Shown: positions 32,752 to 40,717 of the stretch, one piece after another
Layout of the letters: each line of letters opens with the position of its first letter
Position numbering within the stretch: position 1 is the stretch's first letter
Assembly: GCF_000686805.1 (NCBI RefSeq)
Contig: NZ_KK366018.1
Coordinates: 285,759 to 349,758, forward strand
Length of the DNA: 64,000 nt
Direction: 5' to 3'
Source of the DNA: Bacillus sp. UNC41MFS5
GTDB lineage: Bacteria; Bacillota; Bacilli; Bacillales_B; DSM-18226
Program-made: the position numbers and the translations under genes
The notes under the pieces: generated by a model
Seen by the model: only the letters and a program-made list of their open reading frames with translations
Database searches by the model: none
Told to the model about the DNA's origin: nothing

Positions 32752-35046
32752 TTATAGTGTACCAACCGTAAACATCTGCCATTCTGGCGGCAGGAGTTGT
32801 TGATATTGACGTTGTAAGAATCGATCATCAATCAACACGATCGTTCCAAGGTCCTCTTCTGAACGAATTAACCTTCCCCCAGCTTGTAGTACCTTGTTCA
32901 TGCCAGGATATACATAGGCATAGTCATAACCATTTTTGTTTTGTTGATTAAAATGTTCTTTAATGAGATTCCGTTCAAAACATAGTTGCGGCAAACCTAC
33001 ACCGATAACCACAACCCCATTTAGGCGATCACCAATCAAATCGACACCCTCCGAAAAAATTCCTCCAAGGACCGCGAATCCCAGTAATGTTTCCGTTTGA
33101 TTCGGTTTAAAAGCATCCAAAAAGGCTTCTCTTTCCGGTTCAGTCATCCCAGGTGCTTGAATAATTGTTTTCGTTTCTTCATCCTGCTGCTTGAATTGTT
33201 CATAAACAGCTAATAAATACTGATAGGATGGGAAAAAGATAAAATAATTCCCAGGCCGCTTTTTTATCAATGATTGAATTCCTGCTGCGATTGATTCCTT
33301 CGTCTGTTCGCGATCACGGTAACGAGTGGACAATGGATGAATATAGACATCGACCTGATCACTTGAAAATGGCGAAGGGATGGATAGCACATAATCATCC
33401 TCCTGCCCGCCAAGTAGATCTTGATAAAAGTTTAAAGGCGAAAGAGTTGCTGAAAAGAAGATTTTGGATCGATATCCCTTTCCCATTTGATGAAGAAGCT
33501 TAGAAGGATCAATGCAAAAAAGCTTTACAATGAAATCATTTTTCACTTTTTCTACGTAAATGACATAATGTTCATCTAGAAACTCATTGATTTTCAAAAA
33601 ATTATTGACGATAAAGTACGCTTCCAAAAGAGTTGGTGAAGCTTCTATAGAGAGCACTTGTTCGGTAGCTTCTAGAAATTGTATAAGGGAGTCAAGCAAT
33701 TCTTCATTCAGATGATTAAGCGTGAACTCATGCTTATCTAGATTTTCTTTTTTTAGTGATAGAAACCAGGCATTAAGCTTATTAGCTGCGTCAAACAGGG
33801 ATTTATTGACACCTTTAAATTCCTTTTTCAATTGTAGAAATACCTCTTTGTTTATGGAGGATGAAAACATCTCCCGGCCGCGGTCTACAAGATTGTGGGC
33901 CTCGTCAACCAATAGAGCAGTAGATTTTTTTTGATCTTCCAACAACCGCTTTAAGGAGACGCGCGGATTAAATACATAATTGTAATCGCAGATGATGCTA
34001 TCGACGACATAGGCAAGGTCAATCGAAAATTCAAAGGGACAGACGGTGTGTTTCTTAGCGTAAATTTCGATTACTTCTCGAGTCATGCCGTTTTCATTAG
34101 ATATGATATCAAGTATCGCATCATTAATCCGGTCATAATATCCATTAGCAAATTCACAATAATCCTTTTGACAATTGGTTTCGTCCTTAAAGCAAACCTT
34201 GTCTTTTGCCGTAATTGTTACGGTATTTATGCAAAGACCGCAAGATCGCATTTTCTTAAAAGCCTCTTCGGCCGCTGTACGGGTGATCGTTTTAGCCGTA
34301 AGATAGAAAACTTTGTCCAAATGCCCCTCACCAATAGCTTTTACGGATGGAAAGAGTGTCGAGATTGTTTTTCCAATGCCGGTTGGCGCTTTTGCAAACA
34401 GATTTTTCTTATCTAAAATCGACTTATAGACCGCCCCAGCTAATTTCCGTTGCCCCTCACGGTAGGTTTCAAATGGGAAGGTTAGCTCTCTACAGCTCTC
34501 ATTTCGCTTTTTTCGATGATTAGAGAGAAGGTTTGCATAAGGGGAATAGTCCTCCATTACATTTTCTAGAAAGACTTCAAGTTCGGTGATGTAGTATCTT
34601 TTTTGGAAAAATGTCTTCTCAAGTGTATCAACATGGACATAGGTAAGCTGTACAGTGATAACCTGTAAATCATTATCCTTGGCATACATAAAGGCATACA
34701 GTTTCGCTTGTGCCCAGTGCACGGGATAGCCGCCTTGCTGAATCTGCTCCGAAGCGTGCGAAAAGGATTTGATTTCATCGATAATCACCTCTTCATCACG
34801 AAACAACAACCCATCACACCTGCCATCTACAGTGAAAGAAAGGTCTCCTGCCTTGACCTCTGCACGGAGGTATACTTCTTTCTGATCAGATTCTCCATAC
34901 GTTTTCTGGATCATTTGATGAATTCTTGTTCCATCTAACATCGTTGATGGTGAACGGAAACGTGAATCGATACTTCCGCTCCGAAATACATGTTCAACGA
35001 GAGTTCTTACTGATATAGAAATAGTATCTAACACTAGAACCACCAT
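32752..35046 (-). CDS. PD-(D/E)XK nuclease fused to an XPD/DinG-type Fe-S helicase
   Basis: 764 residues. The N-terminal 190 residues look like a Cas4/AddB-type PD-(D/E)XK nuclease: GRCDGLLFRDEEVIIDEIKS gives the D ... ExK pair, with a later VHWAQAKLYAFMYA (Q-A-x-Y) motif. An SF2 helicase follows: Walker A APTGIGKTISTLFP, DEAH box LLVDEAHNLVDRG, and motif VI QAGGRLIRSEEDLGTIVLIDDRF. Four Cys (CFKDETNCQKDYCEF and later HTVCPFE) fit an XPD-like 4Fe-4S cluster. Probable role in DNA repair. It is downstream of proBA but separated by a terminator. ATG 35046 or GTG 35034 may be the start. Confidence 0.85.
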   Translation of the reverse strand: MVVLVLDTISISVRTLVEHVFRSGSIDSRFRSPSTMLDGTRIHQMIQKTYGESDQKEVYLRAEVKAGDLSFTVDGRCDGLLFRDEEVIIDEIKSFSHASEQIQQGGYPVHWAQAKLYAFMYAKDNDLQVITVQLTYVHVDTLEKTFFQKRYYITELEVFLENVMEDYSPYANLLSNHRKKRNESCRELTFPFETYREGQRKLAGAVYKSILDKKNLFAKAPTGIGKTISTLFPSVKAIGEGHLDKVFYLTAKTITRTAAEEAFKKMRSCGLCINTVTITAKDKVCFKDETNCQKDYCEFANGYYDRINDAILDIISNENGMTREVIEIYAKKHTVCPFEFSIDLAYVVDSIICDYNYVFNPRVSLKRLLEDQKKSTALLVDEAHNLVDRGREMFSSSINKEVFLQLKKEFKGVNKSLFDAANKLNAWFLSLKKENLDKHEFTLNHLNEELLDSLIQFLEATEQVLSIEASPTLLEAYFIVNNFLKINEFLDEHYVIYVEKVKNDFIVKLFCIDPSKLLHQMGKGYRSKIFFSATLSPLNFYQDLLGGQEDDYVLSIPSPFSSDQVDVYIHPLSTRYRDREQTKESIAAGIQSLIKKRPGNYFIFFPSYQYLLAVYEQFKQQDEETKTIIQAPGMTEPEREAFLDAFKPNQTETLLGFAVLGGIFSEGVDLIGDRLNGVVVIGVGLPQLCFERNLIKEHFNQQNKNGYDYAYVYPGMNKVLQAGGRLIRSEEDLGTIVLIDDRFLQRQYQQLLPPEWQMFTVGTL

Positions 35047-35135
35047 CTTACTAAAAAATAATTATAGGAATATACGTTCGCTTTTATTATACCAGTTTTT
35101 CCTCTTTTTTGGATAGTTTCCAACTCATTAATAAA

Positions 35136-35171
35136 AAACAGGTAAGGACGAACCAACATCCTTACCTGTTT
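35136..35171 (-). terminator. Terminator after proA
   Basis: AAACAGGTAAGGA pairs with TCCTTACCTGTTT, and the minus strand exits through TTTTTTAT. Confidence 0.88.
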
Positions 35172-35184
35172 ACTATGTGAATCA

Positions 35185-36426
35185 TTATGATCGAATTTGT
35201 CCAGTTCCACGGACAATCGCTTTCGTTGTTGTTAACGCTCGGAGGCCCATTGGTCCGCGGGCATGAAGCTTTTGTGTACTAATTCCAATTTCTGCCCCAT
35301 AACCAAACTGCTCGCCATCGGTAAATCGGGTGGATGCATTATGATAGAGGACCGCTGCATCGACTGCCTGGAAGAAGCAACGAACATTGTCAAGATTTTC
35401 ACTGATGATGGCCTCGGAATGTTTCGTTCCATACTGATCAATATGATCAATCGCTTCCTTCACATCATTTACCAGTTTTACGGCCAAAACCGGTGCTAAA
35501 AATTCACTTTTCCAATCCTCTTCCGTGGCCTGCTTTACAAAAGGATAGTCAGCTGTTAAAACTTCATCCCCACGCAGTTCCACTCCCCGGTCATGAAGCG
35601 AATGTAATAATTTTTCTACATAAGGCCATTTTTCGTGAATTAGCACGGTTTCCGCTGCATTACAAACGGATGGCCGATGTAATTTTGCATTAATCGCAAT
35701 GTCGATAGCCATGTTTTCTTTAGCGGTTTCATCAATGAAAACATGACAATTGCCTACGCCTGTCTCCAAAACTGGAACTGTTGCATTTTGAACAACTGAT
35801 TGAATTAACCCTGCTCCACCGCGAGGAATAAGCACATCGAGGTATTCATTCAATTTAAACATTTCAGCCGCTGTTTCACGGCTCGTGTCCTCTAAGAGTT
35901 GAACGGCATCTGCTGGAATAGCAGTTTCATTGAGTGCCTTCTGCATGACATGAACAAGCGCTTTATTAGAATGGATCGCCGAAGTGCTCCCTCTTAAAAG
36001 AACAGCGTTTCCAGCCTTTAAGCACAGACTACCTGCATCAACGGTAACATTGGGACGCGCTTCATACACCATTCCAATGACCCCCAGCGGAACCCGAATC
36101 GTTTCGATTTGTAACCCATTCGGACGCTCCCATGCTTCAATTGTTTCGCCAATTGGATCCTTTAAATCTACCAGCTGTCTTACTCCATCGACAATCTGTT
36201 CAATTCTTTCATCTGTTAAAAGAAGCCGATCCAAAAGTGATTCGGAAAATCCATTTTCTTTTCCTGCTTCTATATCCTTTGCGTTTTCAGCGATTAACCA
36301 TTCTTTCTCTCTCAATAAATGGTCCGCCATCGTTAACAACGCTGCATTTTTGTCTTCAGTTGACAGCATCCCCAATTGTTTAGATGCTTTTTTCAATTTG
36401 CTGGCTTTTTCTAATAATTCACTCAT
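35185..36426 (-). CDS. proA: Gamma-glutamyl phosphate reductase
   Basis: 413 residues, normal length. NADPH and substrate motifs: [41 protein letters not shown], the catalytic Cys in [15 protein letters not shown] and [28 protein letters not shown] near the end. Reduces gamma-glutamyl phosphate to glutamate semialdehyde, second step of proline synthesis. It starts 6 nt after the proB stop, GGAGTG upstream. Regulated with proB by the T-box. Confidence 0.96.
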   Translation of the reverse strand: MSELLEKASKLKKASKQLGMLSTEDKNAALLTMADHLLREKEWLIAENAKDIEAGKENGFSESLLDRLLLTDERIEQIVDGVRQLVDLKDPIGETIEAWERPNGLQIETIRVPLGVIGMVYEARPNVTVDAGSLCLKAGNAVLLRGSTSAIHSNKALVHVMQKALNETAIPADAVQLLEDTSRETAAEMFKLNEYLDVLIPRGGAGLIQSVVQNATVPVLETGVGNCHVFIDETAKENMAIDIAINAKLHRPSVCNAAETVLIHEKWPYVEKLLHSLHDRGVELRGDEVLTADYPFVKQATEEDWKSEFLAPVLAVKLVNDVKEAIDHIDQYGTKHSEAIISENLDNVRCFFQAVDAAVLYHNASTRFTDGEQFGYGAEIGISTQKLHARGPMGLRALTTTKAIVRGTGQIRS

Positions 36427-36432
36427 TTATTT

Positions 36433-37545
36433 TCACTCCTTTGGCATGGTGACCCAATTATCACGATGAATCACTTCTGCTTTTTTGTTAATCGAATAAT
36501 CTTTGGATTGTTCACTTGGCAAGCCTTTTACTTTTTGTAGATTCTTAGATGAATAGTAGCTTTGTCCTTTCCCGACGATTCTCCCTTTTTGATTGCGGAC
36601 CACGACAACATCTAAGGCATTAAACTCTCCTATTACATTGGTCACTCCTACTGGCAGTAGACTTTTACCTTGAAACAACACTGCATTCACTGCCCCATCA
36701 TCAATTTCAATTACTCCACCGACCTGTGAGTGGTAGGCGATCCATTGCTTTCTCATTTGCATTTGCGTTTGGAAGGGCCCTCCAATATACGTCCCATCCC
36801 CTTTACCAGCTAAAATATCCACCAGTTTTCCCTTTCCCTTACCTGTGCCGACAAAGACACTGACACCAAGGGAAAGAGCTTTTTTTGAGGCTAGTAATTT
36901 TGACTTCATTCCACCCGTTCCTACCGAAGAACCAGCCTCCCCTGCAACTCCTAGGAGGTTTTCAGATATTTCGGGAATAAAATGATATTTCTTGGCTTCC
37001 TTAGACGTTTTTGGATTGCCATCATATAAACCATTCACATCGGTTAAGATCATCAGTGCATTGGCATGTAAAAAGCCACTCACGAGAGCAGACAACATAT
37101 CATTATCACCGAAAGTCAATTCCTCAATTGCCACCGAATCATTTTCATTTATTATCGGTAATACACCTTTTTGGAGTAACTTCTGAATCGTATTAAAGAG
37201 GTTATGAAACCGGACCTGGCTATAAAAGTCTTCACGCGTTAATAGGATTTGGGCCGGTACGATACTAAACTCGTTAAACAACTGAATATACTTTTGCATC
37301 AGAAGCCCTTGACCAACAGCAGCCGCTGCCTGTTTCCCAGATACAGTTTTGGGACGAGTGGGATAACCAAGAGAACCAAAACCCGCGGCTACAGCTCCAG
37401 ATGAAATAAGTAAAACATCATGCCCTTGTTCTTTCAAAAAAGCAAGTGCCTCAACATGGTCACGTATTTTTTCTTCAGAAATTGTCCCTGAGGCATTCGT
37501 GAGTGAACTGCTCCCAATCTTTACAACCACCAACTGTTTTTTCAT
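36433..37545 (-). CDS. proB: Glutamate 5-kinase with PUA domain
   Basis: 370 residues. Amino-acid kinase domain to about 260 ([76 protein letters not shown]) followed by a PUA domain ([25 protein letters not shown]). First step of proline synthesis. The start codon is only about 25 nt downstream of a 184-bp MITE that separates it from the T-box leader, so proB is still expected to be read from the T-box promoter through the element. Confidence 0.95.
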   Translation of the reverse strand: MKKQLVVVKIGSSSLTNASGTISEEKIRDHVEALAFLKEQGHDVLLISSGAVAAGFGSLGYPTRPKTVSGKQAAAAVGQGLLMQKYIQLFNEFSIVPAQILLTREDFYSQVRFHNLFNTIQKLLQKGVLPIINENDSVAIEELTFGDNDMLSALVSGFLHANALMILTDVNGLYDGNPKTSKEAKKYHFIPEISENLLGVAGEAGSSVGTGGMKSKLLASKKALSLGVSVFVGTGKGKGKLVDILAGKGDGTYIGGPFQTQMQMRKQWIAYHSQVGGVIEIDDGAVNAVLFQGKSLLPVGVTNVIGEFNALDVVVVRNQKGRIVGKGQSYYSSKNLQKVKGLPSEQSKDYSINKKAEVIHRDNWVTMPKE

Positions 37546-37571
37546 ATCCCTCTAACCCTTCTTTTAAAATA

Positions 37572-37755
37572 GGCTGTGTTAATTTTGTCTGTTGATTTCC
37601 GTTCCAGGCACTTCGCTTTCCGCGGGCGTGCCGGGGAGCCTCCTCGTCGCTTTGCTCCTGCGGGGTCTCCCCTGCCCCGTACTCCCGCAGGAGTCTTCGT
37701 GCCTTCCACTCCAATCAACAGAGTGCAAAAATCAACATTACCCTTTAACACAGCC
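37572..37755. mobile_element. MITE copy A, inserted between T-box and proB
   Basis: 184 bp with terminal inverted repeats GGCTGTGTTAA / TTAACACAGCC, flanked on both sides by the 8-bp direct repeat TTAAAATA (37564-37571 and 37756-37763), a perfect target-site duplication. The interior is GC-rich, with CTCCTGCGGGGTCTCC and GTACTCCCGCAGGAG able to pair. Nothing in it is a credible gene. A second copy (about 85-90% identical by eye) is at 57676-57863. Confidence 0.85.
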
Positions 37756-37763
37756 TTAAAATA

Positions 37764-38005
37764 AAAAAAACGACTCTTCTGTCCTTATAAAAAGGACGGA
37801 AAGTCGTTTCCGCGGTACCACCTTTATTGATGCCATGCACCCACTTTGGACCCGTAACGAGGGTGACGGCTTATGTTTGCATAAGCAGTGTATGTGAGGG
37901 CAGGTTCAAACTTTTTTCCGTGAGAAACCTTTCAGCCGGTGGGTTTCACTCTCTAACACGTTCCAAAGATTTACTAATCCCAAACTGTTTTTCGATTTAT
38001 AATTT
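37764..38005 (-). promoter_or_regulatory. Proline T-box riboswitch upstream of proBA
   Basis: Minus strand. The T-box sequence AAGGTGGTACCGCGG lies at 37824-37810, followed by the terminator stem 37809-37764 (AAACGACT... with AGTCGTTT and eight T). In Stem I, GAACCTG at 37907-37901 gives specifier codon CCT (37904-37902), proline. UGGU in the T-box pairs with the ACCA end expected for tRNA-Pro. Uncharged tRNA-Pro should favour the antiterminator and switch on proBA. Confidence 0.9.
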
Positions 38006-38010
38006 CTTTG

Positions 38011-38039
38011 ATTATCCTCAGAAAATGATAAAAAGTCAA
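38011..38039 (-). promoter_or_regulatory. Promoter of the T-box/proBA transcript
   Basis: Minus strand TTGACT (38039-38034), 17 nt, GATAAT (38016-38011), at the correct distance before Stem I of the T-box. Confidence 0.7.
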
Positions 38040-38066
38040 TAGAATAGTTTAAATTTTTAAAATAAA

Positions 38067-38095
38067 ATGCTAACCGATTGCTGTTCGGTTAGCAT
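38067..38095 (-). terminator. Terminator after mhqD
   Basis: ATGCTAACCGA pairs with TCGGTTAGCAT; the minus strand continues TTTTATTTT. Confidence 0.85.
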
Positions 38096-38106
38096 AAAGG
38101 AAGTAT

Positions 38107-38715
38107 CTATTTATTACTTTGTTTATACCAGACCGCAGCTGCTTCCACTTCATCATAGGTTAATTGGTGGCCATTATGCTCCCAGTGAAGATGGACTTTT
38201 GCCTGCGCATTTTCCAACATTTTTTCCAGGTCCCCTGATTCCAGAGGCGAACAAATCGGATCGTTCGTTCCTGCGCCAATAAAGACACTTACCCCCGTTA
38301 AATCTGGCAATTCAATTCCTCTTAATGGAACCATTGGATGATGGAGAATGGCCCCTTTTAAGGCATCCTGGTAATGGAACAACAAACTCGCTGCGATATT
38401 CGCACCATTGGAATATCCAATCGCAATGATATTCTTTCGATCAAATTCATAGGTTTGTGAGGCTTCGTCTAGGAATTCATACAATTCTTTTGTACGAAAA
38501 ATAAGATCCTCCTCATCAAAAATCCCTTCAGCTAATCTCCGGAAAAAACGCGGCATCCCATTTTCAAGGACATTTCCGCGTACACTTAAAAAAGAAGCAT
38601 CCTCATCAATTTTACCTGCAAGTGGAATCAAATCTAACTCCGTTCCGCCCGTCCCATGTAGCAATAAAAATGTTGGCTTCGTTGCATCTTTTCCTTTTTG
38701 AAATATATGTTTCAT
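38107..38715 (-). CDS. mhqD: MhqD-type carboxylesterase (quinone-stress hydrolase)
   Basis: 202 residues, close to B. subtilis MhqD (YodD): FLLLHGTGGTELDLIPLA, VRGNVLENGMPRFFRRLAEGIFDEEDL, IAIGYSNGANIAASLLFHYQDALKGAILHHPMVPLRGIELPDL. The catalytic Ser is in GYSNGA; His is in WEHNGHQLT. In B. subtilis mhqD belongs to the MhqR regulon induced by methylhydroquinone and catechol. Here a matching MhqR box overlaps the start of transcription at 38814-38835. The usual partner mhqE is absent. Confidence 0.92.
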   Translation of the reverse strand: MKHIFQKGKDATKPTFLLLHGTGGTELDLIPLAGKIDEDASFLSVRGNVLENGMPRFFRRLAEGIFDEEDLIFRTKELYEFLDEASQTYEFDRKNIIAIGYSNGANIAASLLFHYQDALKGAILHHPMVPLRGIELPDLTGVSVFIGAGTNDPICSPLESGDLEKMLENAQAKVHLHWEHNGHQLTYDEVEAAAVWYKQSNK

Positions 38716-38813
38716 CGTGTCCTTCCCCTTTCAAATTTAAAAGTTCCTTGCAATTATTGTTAGAAATTTGGTCATTTCCTAACCGTCCAAATTGATTAAA
38801 TCTCTTAATTTCA

Positions 38814-38862
38814 ATTATCTCGAATATGAGATAATAGTAATACTTAACGATGGTTTCGTCAA
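38814..38862 (-). promoter_or_regulatory. mhqD promoter with MhqR-type operator
   Basis: TTGACG (38862-38857), 17 nt, TACTAT (38839-38834), then the palindrome ATTATCTC-GAATAT-GAGATAAT (38814-38835), overlapping the -10 and +1. It fits the Bacillus MhqR box TATCTCGAATTCGAGATA. Confidence 0.75.
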
Positions 38863-38880
38863 CTCTTTTGAATCACTCTA

Positions 38881-38911
38881 AAAAAAGCAAAAGCACCCAC
38901 AGGATGCTTTT
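38881..38911 (-). terminator. Terminator after DUF3307 gene
   Basis: AAAAGCA pairs with TGCTTTT, with inner CC/GG; the minus strand exits through GCTTTTTT. Confidence 0.65.
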
Positions 38912-38925
38912 CAATCTATAACTTC

Positions 38926-39774
38926 TTATGTTATGACTACTTTTAATAAAATTCCAAGGGTAATACCAAGAAACATAGAAGTTAGTGTTCCCAATAAAAA
39001 ATATTCTGCCCAGTCCCTGTCATCCATTTGTTTAAAGCGGGCAATCGATTTGGCAGCCACAATAAATCCAATGGCTGGGTAGGCACTATAAAATGTTAAC
39101 AATAATACTAGTAATCTCTCAATATAGCCGATTAATTTCCCACGCGAAAGATCATGCTTACTGAAAACTGTAAAATTGTATTCTTCTGTTAATCCTTTTT
39201 TACCCCTACGAATAAATTCAGCTTCATTTTGTTCATTTTTAAAAGAATATTTCCCCTCAAAGGTCAAAAGTTGATTTGGCAGGGAACCGAGGAGGATCTT
39301 GATCATATGTCCGCTTACAGTTGTTGTGAGGATAACAATGATAATAAAAAACAGAACAGAATCAATAAAGCTTAACCCCCCATTCTGTTGAACGAATCCT
39401 ACAATGTTAAACTGAAAGCAGAACATACATGCTAGTAGAATCGTACCTAGATGCAGGACCTGATCTAAAACAAAGTAACCTAGCCGCTTCATATTTTCCT
39501 CATTCGTCATTTTCAATTTATTAAGCAGGATAATCTTAAACCAATCCACAATAAGATGCGACGCCACAATACAAATCAAAGGGATGAACAGGTGTTTAAG
39601 GATATTCTCAAAATTATAGTCGAGAATCCAGAATCCAATTAATACTAAAGCAGTCGTGAAAAGATGGTGGCTGACATGTTTCCATAAATTCTTTCTTTTT
39701 GCAATGACCATGTCATCTGTTTGTAAATAAAAATCAGCAATGAAGTGGGCAAGAACTAGACTGAAAAATAACAT
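38926..39774 (-). CDS. DUF3307 membrane protein
   Basis: 282 residues with about seven membrane helices. The DUF3307 start LVLAHFIADFYLQTDDMVIAKRKN is clear, followed by HLIVDWFKIILL and a long C-terminal membrane part. Function unknown; DUF3307 genes are often paired with satD-like genes, as here, where the SatD gene ends 27 nt upstream. The pair probably forms one transcript from the promoter near 40640. Confidence 0.82.
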   Translation of the reverse strand: MLFFSLVLAHFIADFYLQTDDMVIAKRKNLWKHVSHHLFTTALVLIGFWILDYNFENILKHLFIPLICIVASHLIVDWFKIILLNKLKMTNEENMKRLGYFVLDQVLHLGTILLACMFCFQFNIVGFVQQNGGLSFIDSVLFFIIIVILTTTVSGHMIKILLGSLPNQLLTFEGKYSFKNEQNEAEFIRRGKKGLTEEYNFTVFSKHDLSRGKLIGYIERLLVLLLTFYSAYPAIGFIVAAKSIARFKQMDDRDWAEYFLLGTLTSMFLGITLGILLKVVIT

Positions 39775-39801
39775 GGTTTCTCCTCTCTCTATAGCTGAAT
39801 C

Positions 39802-40590
39802 TTAAGAATCAATAAGTGTGTTTACAATCGATTGCAAGTGAGTCCTGATGCTTGTTGTAAGATTTTCATTTGTAGTTTCTGGATGAATGACACTTTCCGG
39901 ATACGCTTTTTCTTGTAATGAATGCAATATACTAATAATCTTTAAAAATGTATCTAGGATTTCTTCACTATTTCCCTTTTTAAAATGGCTCGATATCGTC
40001 GGGGCCGTTCTGCCAAGAATCTTTGCAATCCCTTTTTGCTGTTTTAAAATAAGGAAGAGGGTACAAACGATCTCTTGAATATCCGTTTGACTCTGAATGA
40101 ATTTCAACTGCAGATGTAATAATGCATTGATTAGAGTCTCAAATTCATTTCTGAACTGATGGTAAGGTAATGAATCATTTGAATAGAACTGATCCAATTC
40201 GAACTTAAAGAGCATTCTGTTTTTTTCTTGTTTAATTAAATCATTTGCATACCTAGCTTGTTTGACCAATGGATGAATCCATTTCTCAAGGTCCACATTC
40301 TTCACTTCTTTGTCAATATCCCCAAAGGCCAAGCCGAAATAAGGCATATGCTCCTTGTATTTCCACACCCTGCTTACAAAAAATGCAATCGTATACGCAG
40401 TTGAGTATCCAGGGCCAACAAAAATAATTTCATCTCCCGCACGATGCTTTATTTGGATCGGACCAAGATTCTTTGTCCAACAAGTAATCCAGTCCACCAC
40501 ATCATCCAAATAAACAGTAAGTTTCTCCCCCATTTCTGGGGTGGAAGAATTACTTACATCTAAAATAAAAATCGATATCGGAACATTCAT
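39802..40590 (-). CDS. satD: SatD family protein
   Basis: 262 residues. The N-terminal SatD domain (ISIFILDVSNSSTPEMGEKLTVYLDDVVDWI, IKHRAGDEIIFVGPGYSTAYTIAFF, YFGLAFGDIDKEV) resembles a nucleotide-cyclase-like fold. A C-terminal helix-turn-helix (QQKGIAKILGRTAPTISSHFKKGNSEEILDTF) suggests DNA binding. The name comes from a Streptococcus mutans acid-tolerance locus. A perfect 18-bp palindrome downstream of its own -10 suggests autoregulation, an inference. Confidence 0.78.
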   Translation of the reverse strand: MNVPISIFILDVSNSSTPEMGEKLTVYLDDVVDWITCWTKNLGPIQIKHRAGDEIIFVGPGYSTAYTIAFFVSRVWKYKEHMPYFGLAFGDIDKEVKNVDLEKWIHPLVKQARYANDLIKQEKNRMLFKFELDQFYSNDSLPYHQFRNEFETLINALLHLQLKFIQSQTDIQEIVCTLFLILKQQKGIAKILGRTAPTISSHFKKGNSEEILDTFLKIISILHSLQEKAYPESVIHPETTNENLTTSIRTHLQSIVNTLIDS

Positions 40591-40615
40591 TTAGTATCCC
40601 CTTCAATCAAAATAG

Positions 40616-40662
40616 TTAGATTATATAATCTAATTCTAATTATGTTAGATTATATTGTCAAA
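40616..40662 (-). promoter_or_regulatory. satD promoter with palindromic operator
   Basis: TTGACA (40662-40657), 17 nt, TAGAAT; the perfect palindrome TTAGATTATATAATCTAA (40616-40633) follows the -10 and a half site TTAGATTATAT (40645-40655) lies between -35 and -10. Confidence 0.65.
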
Positions 40663-40717
40663 CTGCTTTCTGATTAGTTCATTTAGCGAAACTATACCTT
40701 GCATTCCCACTAAACGA

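Noticed and set aside
35034..35216. 60-codon open frame upstream of the nuclease-helicase
   Set aside because: It crosses the proA terminator hairpin and overlaps the end of proA; no family resemblance or convincing start.
37475..37764. Several Arg/Pro-rich open frames across 37475-37764, and one at 57609-57824
   Set aside because: They are translations of the GC-rich MITE core on different strands; the same frames recur in both copies of the element, and no ribosome binding sites fit.
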